A DNA stretch of 5,237 nt from Spirochaetota bacterium (GTDB lineage: Bacteria > Spirochaetota > UBA4802 > UBA5550). The stretch lies in the NCBI GenBank assembly GCA_022704585.1, contig JAKJGD010000191.1, positions 1 through 5,237 on the forward strand, given 5' to 3'. Under the pieces are notes generated by a model. The model was given only the letters and a program-made list of their open reading frames with translations, had not been told where the DNA came from and ran no database searches. This document shows, piece by piece, positions 4,407 to 5,237 of this stretch (the stretch's first letter is position 1; each line of letters opens with the position of its first letter). Position numbers and translations under genes: made by a program.

Positions 4407-5237
4407 TCACCTCCCCAGGCGGTTTCGCAGATAAGCGGCCACCGAATGGGCCGGCACTGTCTCCTGTGCGCCTGATTCAAGGGCCTTTACCGTGCAGGTC
4501 CCGGCCGAAATCTCGTCTTCGCCGATCACGAGCACGAAGGAGGCGCCTTCCCGGTCGGCCTTCTTAAACTGCGCCTTGAAGCCCTTGGTCGCGGGGTCGA
4601 GATCGGCGGAGAGTCCGGCCGCGCGCAGCTCGCGTACCAGGGAAACGGCTCGCTCCAGTGCCGCGCCCCCCGTATGGGCTATGAACGCGTCTATGCCGTC
4701 CCCCGGGATATCGGCGCCCTCGAGGAGGAGCTCCATCCGCTCAACGCCCGCGGCAAAGCCCACGGCCGGGGTCGGCCTGCCGCCGAACTCGGCCACCAGG
4801 TTGTCGTAGCGGCCCCCGGCTGCGAAGGCGTTCTGGCCCCCGAGCCGGTCGGTCACAAACTCGAACGTGGTGCGGGTGTAGTAGTCCAGGCCCCGTACCA
4901 GCAGGTGGTCCTCCGTATATGCTATATGCGCGCCGGAGAGATAGCCTTTCACCGCGGCATGATGCGCGCGGCACCCCTCGCAGAGAAAGTCGGTTATCCG
5001 GGGCGCGTCCTTTTTAAGGGATTTGCACGACTCCTGCTTGCAGTCGAGGAGGCGCAGGGGGTTGCGGTCGAGCCGCCCGCCGCAGTCCTTGCACAGGCTG
5101 TCCGCGCGGCCGGCGTAATACTTTTTCAGATCCGCTATAAAGGCCGGGCGGCAGGCCGGGCACCCGATCGAGTTGACGAGCAGGGTGAAGCCCGTTATTC
5201 CGGAACGCCGCGCGATGTCGTCCATCATCGCGATGAC
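4407..5237 (-). CDS. hisS: histidyl-tRNA synthetase, C-terminal part (5' end beyond window)
   Basis: The visible 276 residues are the C-terminal two thirds of a class II synthetase that charges tRNA-His; the usual length is about 415-430, so some 150 N-terminal residues, including motifs 1 and 2, lie outside. The frame is open to the window edge, so the internal Met at 5228 is not the start. Visible landmarks are the HisRS-specific LLVRGLDYYTRTTFEF (112-127), then AAGGRYDNLVAEFGG (139-153) and motif 3 around PAVGFAAGVERMELLL (157-172). The C-terminal anticodon-binding domain runs from about 181 (FIAHTGG, KGFKAQFKKADREGA, FVLVIGEDE). The insertion domain holds eight cysteines in CxxC or similar pairs (26/29, 49/52, 66/71, 86/89), as in the cysteine-rich bacterial HisRS variant, which suggests bound zinc. 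It is the first visible gene of the minus-strand operon. Its promoter is not in the window. Confidence 0.96.
   Translation of the reverse strand, partial: VIAMMDDIARRSGITGFTLLVNSIGCPACRPAFIADLKKYYAGRADSLCKDCGGRLDRNPLRLLDCKQESCKSLKKDAPRITDFLCEGCRAHHAAVKGYLSGAHIAYTEDHLLVRGLDYYTRTTFEFVTDRLGGQNAFAAGGRYDNLVAEFGGRPTPAVGFAAGVERMELLLEGADIPGDGIDAFIAHTGGAALERAVSLVRELRAAGLSADLDPATKGFKAQFKKADREGASFVLVIGEDEISAGTCTVKALESGAQETVPAHSVAAYLRNRLGR
4410..4416 (-). promoter_or_regulatory. ribosome binding site that sets the GNAT start
   Basis: GGGGAGG on the minus strand lies over the final hisS codons and ends 8 nt before ATG 4401, which is ideal spacing. A GTG at 4410-4408 would overlap the hisS stop and add three residues, but the Shine-Dalgarno runs directly into it, so the ATG is the likelier start. 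Confidence 0.75.

Overview
This GC-rich window has coding genes on both strands. It fits a diderm (Gram-negative-type) bacterium: the first gene encodes a protein with a signal peptide that looks like an outer-membrane beta-barrel. The cysteine-rich HisRS variant and the style of the intergenic repeat recall uncultivated spirochaete-like or deltaproteobacterial genomes. That placement is an impression only, because nothing here fixes the taxon.

Layout. Positions 1-283 are a non-coding or degraded leader that is more AT-rich than the rest. It contains a short open frame whose last codons spell a convincing type IV prepilin N-terminus, which stops immediately before the ribosome binding site of the next gene. 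Positions 284-1645 (+) encode the porin-like protein. Positions 1646-1878 are intergenic and hold a 130-bp MITE-like or REP-like element with imperfect terminal inverted repeats; one end carries a perfect 10-bp hairpin. Positions 1879-2418 (+) encode adenine phosphoribosyltransferase (apt). The rest is a tight minus-strand operon read from right to left: hisS (5' end outside the window), a GNAT acetyltransferase, and a long fusion gene.

The most notable gene is the fusion at 2379-3875 (-). One uninterrupted frame encodes a complete-looking RsmG/GidB-type 16S rRNA m7G methyltransferase, followed by a complete-looking SpoU/TrmH-type RNA 2'-O-ribose methyltransferase. No ATG, GTG or TTG lies in the linker itself. 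This gives a two-activity RNA methyltransferase encoded downstream of a tRNA synthetase and an acetyltransferase, so the operon is centred on translation. Its 3' end overlaps the convergent apt gene by 40 bp, and no terminator is visible between them.

I see no CRISPR array, defence system, tRNA or rRNA gene, or transposase. The window is mostly housekeeping. The points that merit attention are the methyltransferase fusion, the prepilin remnant and the structured repeat upstream of apt.
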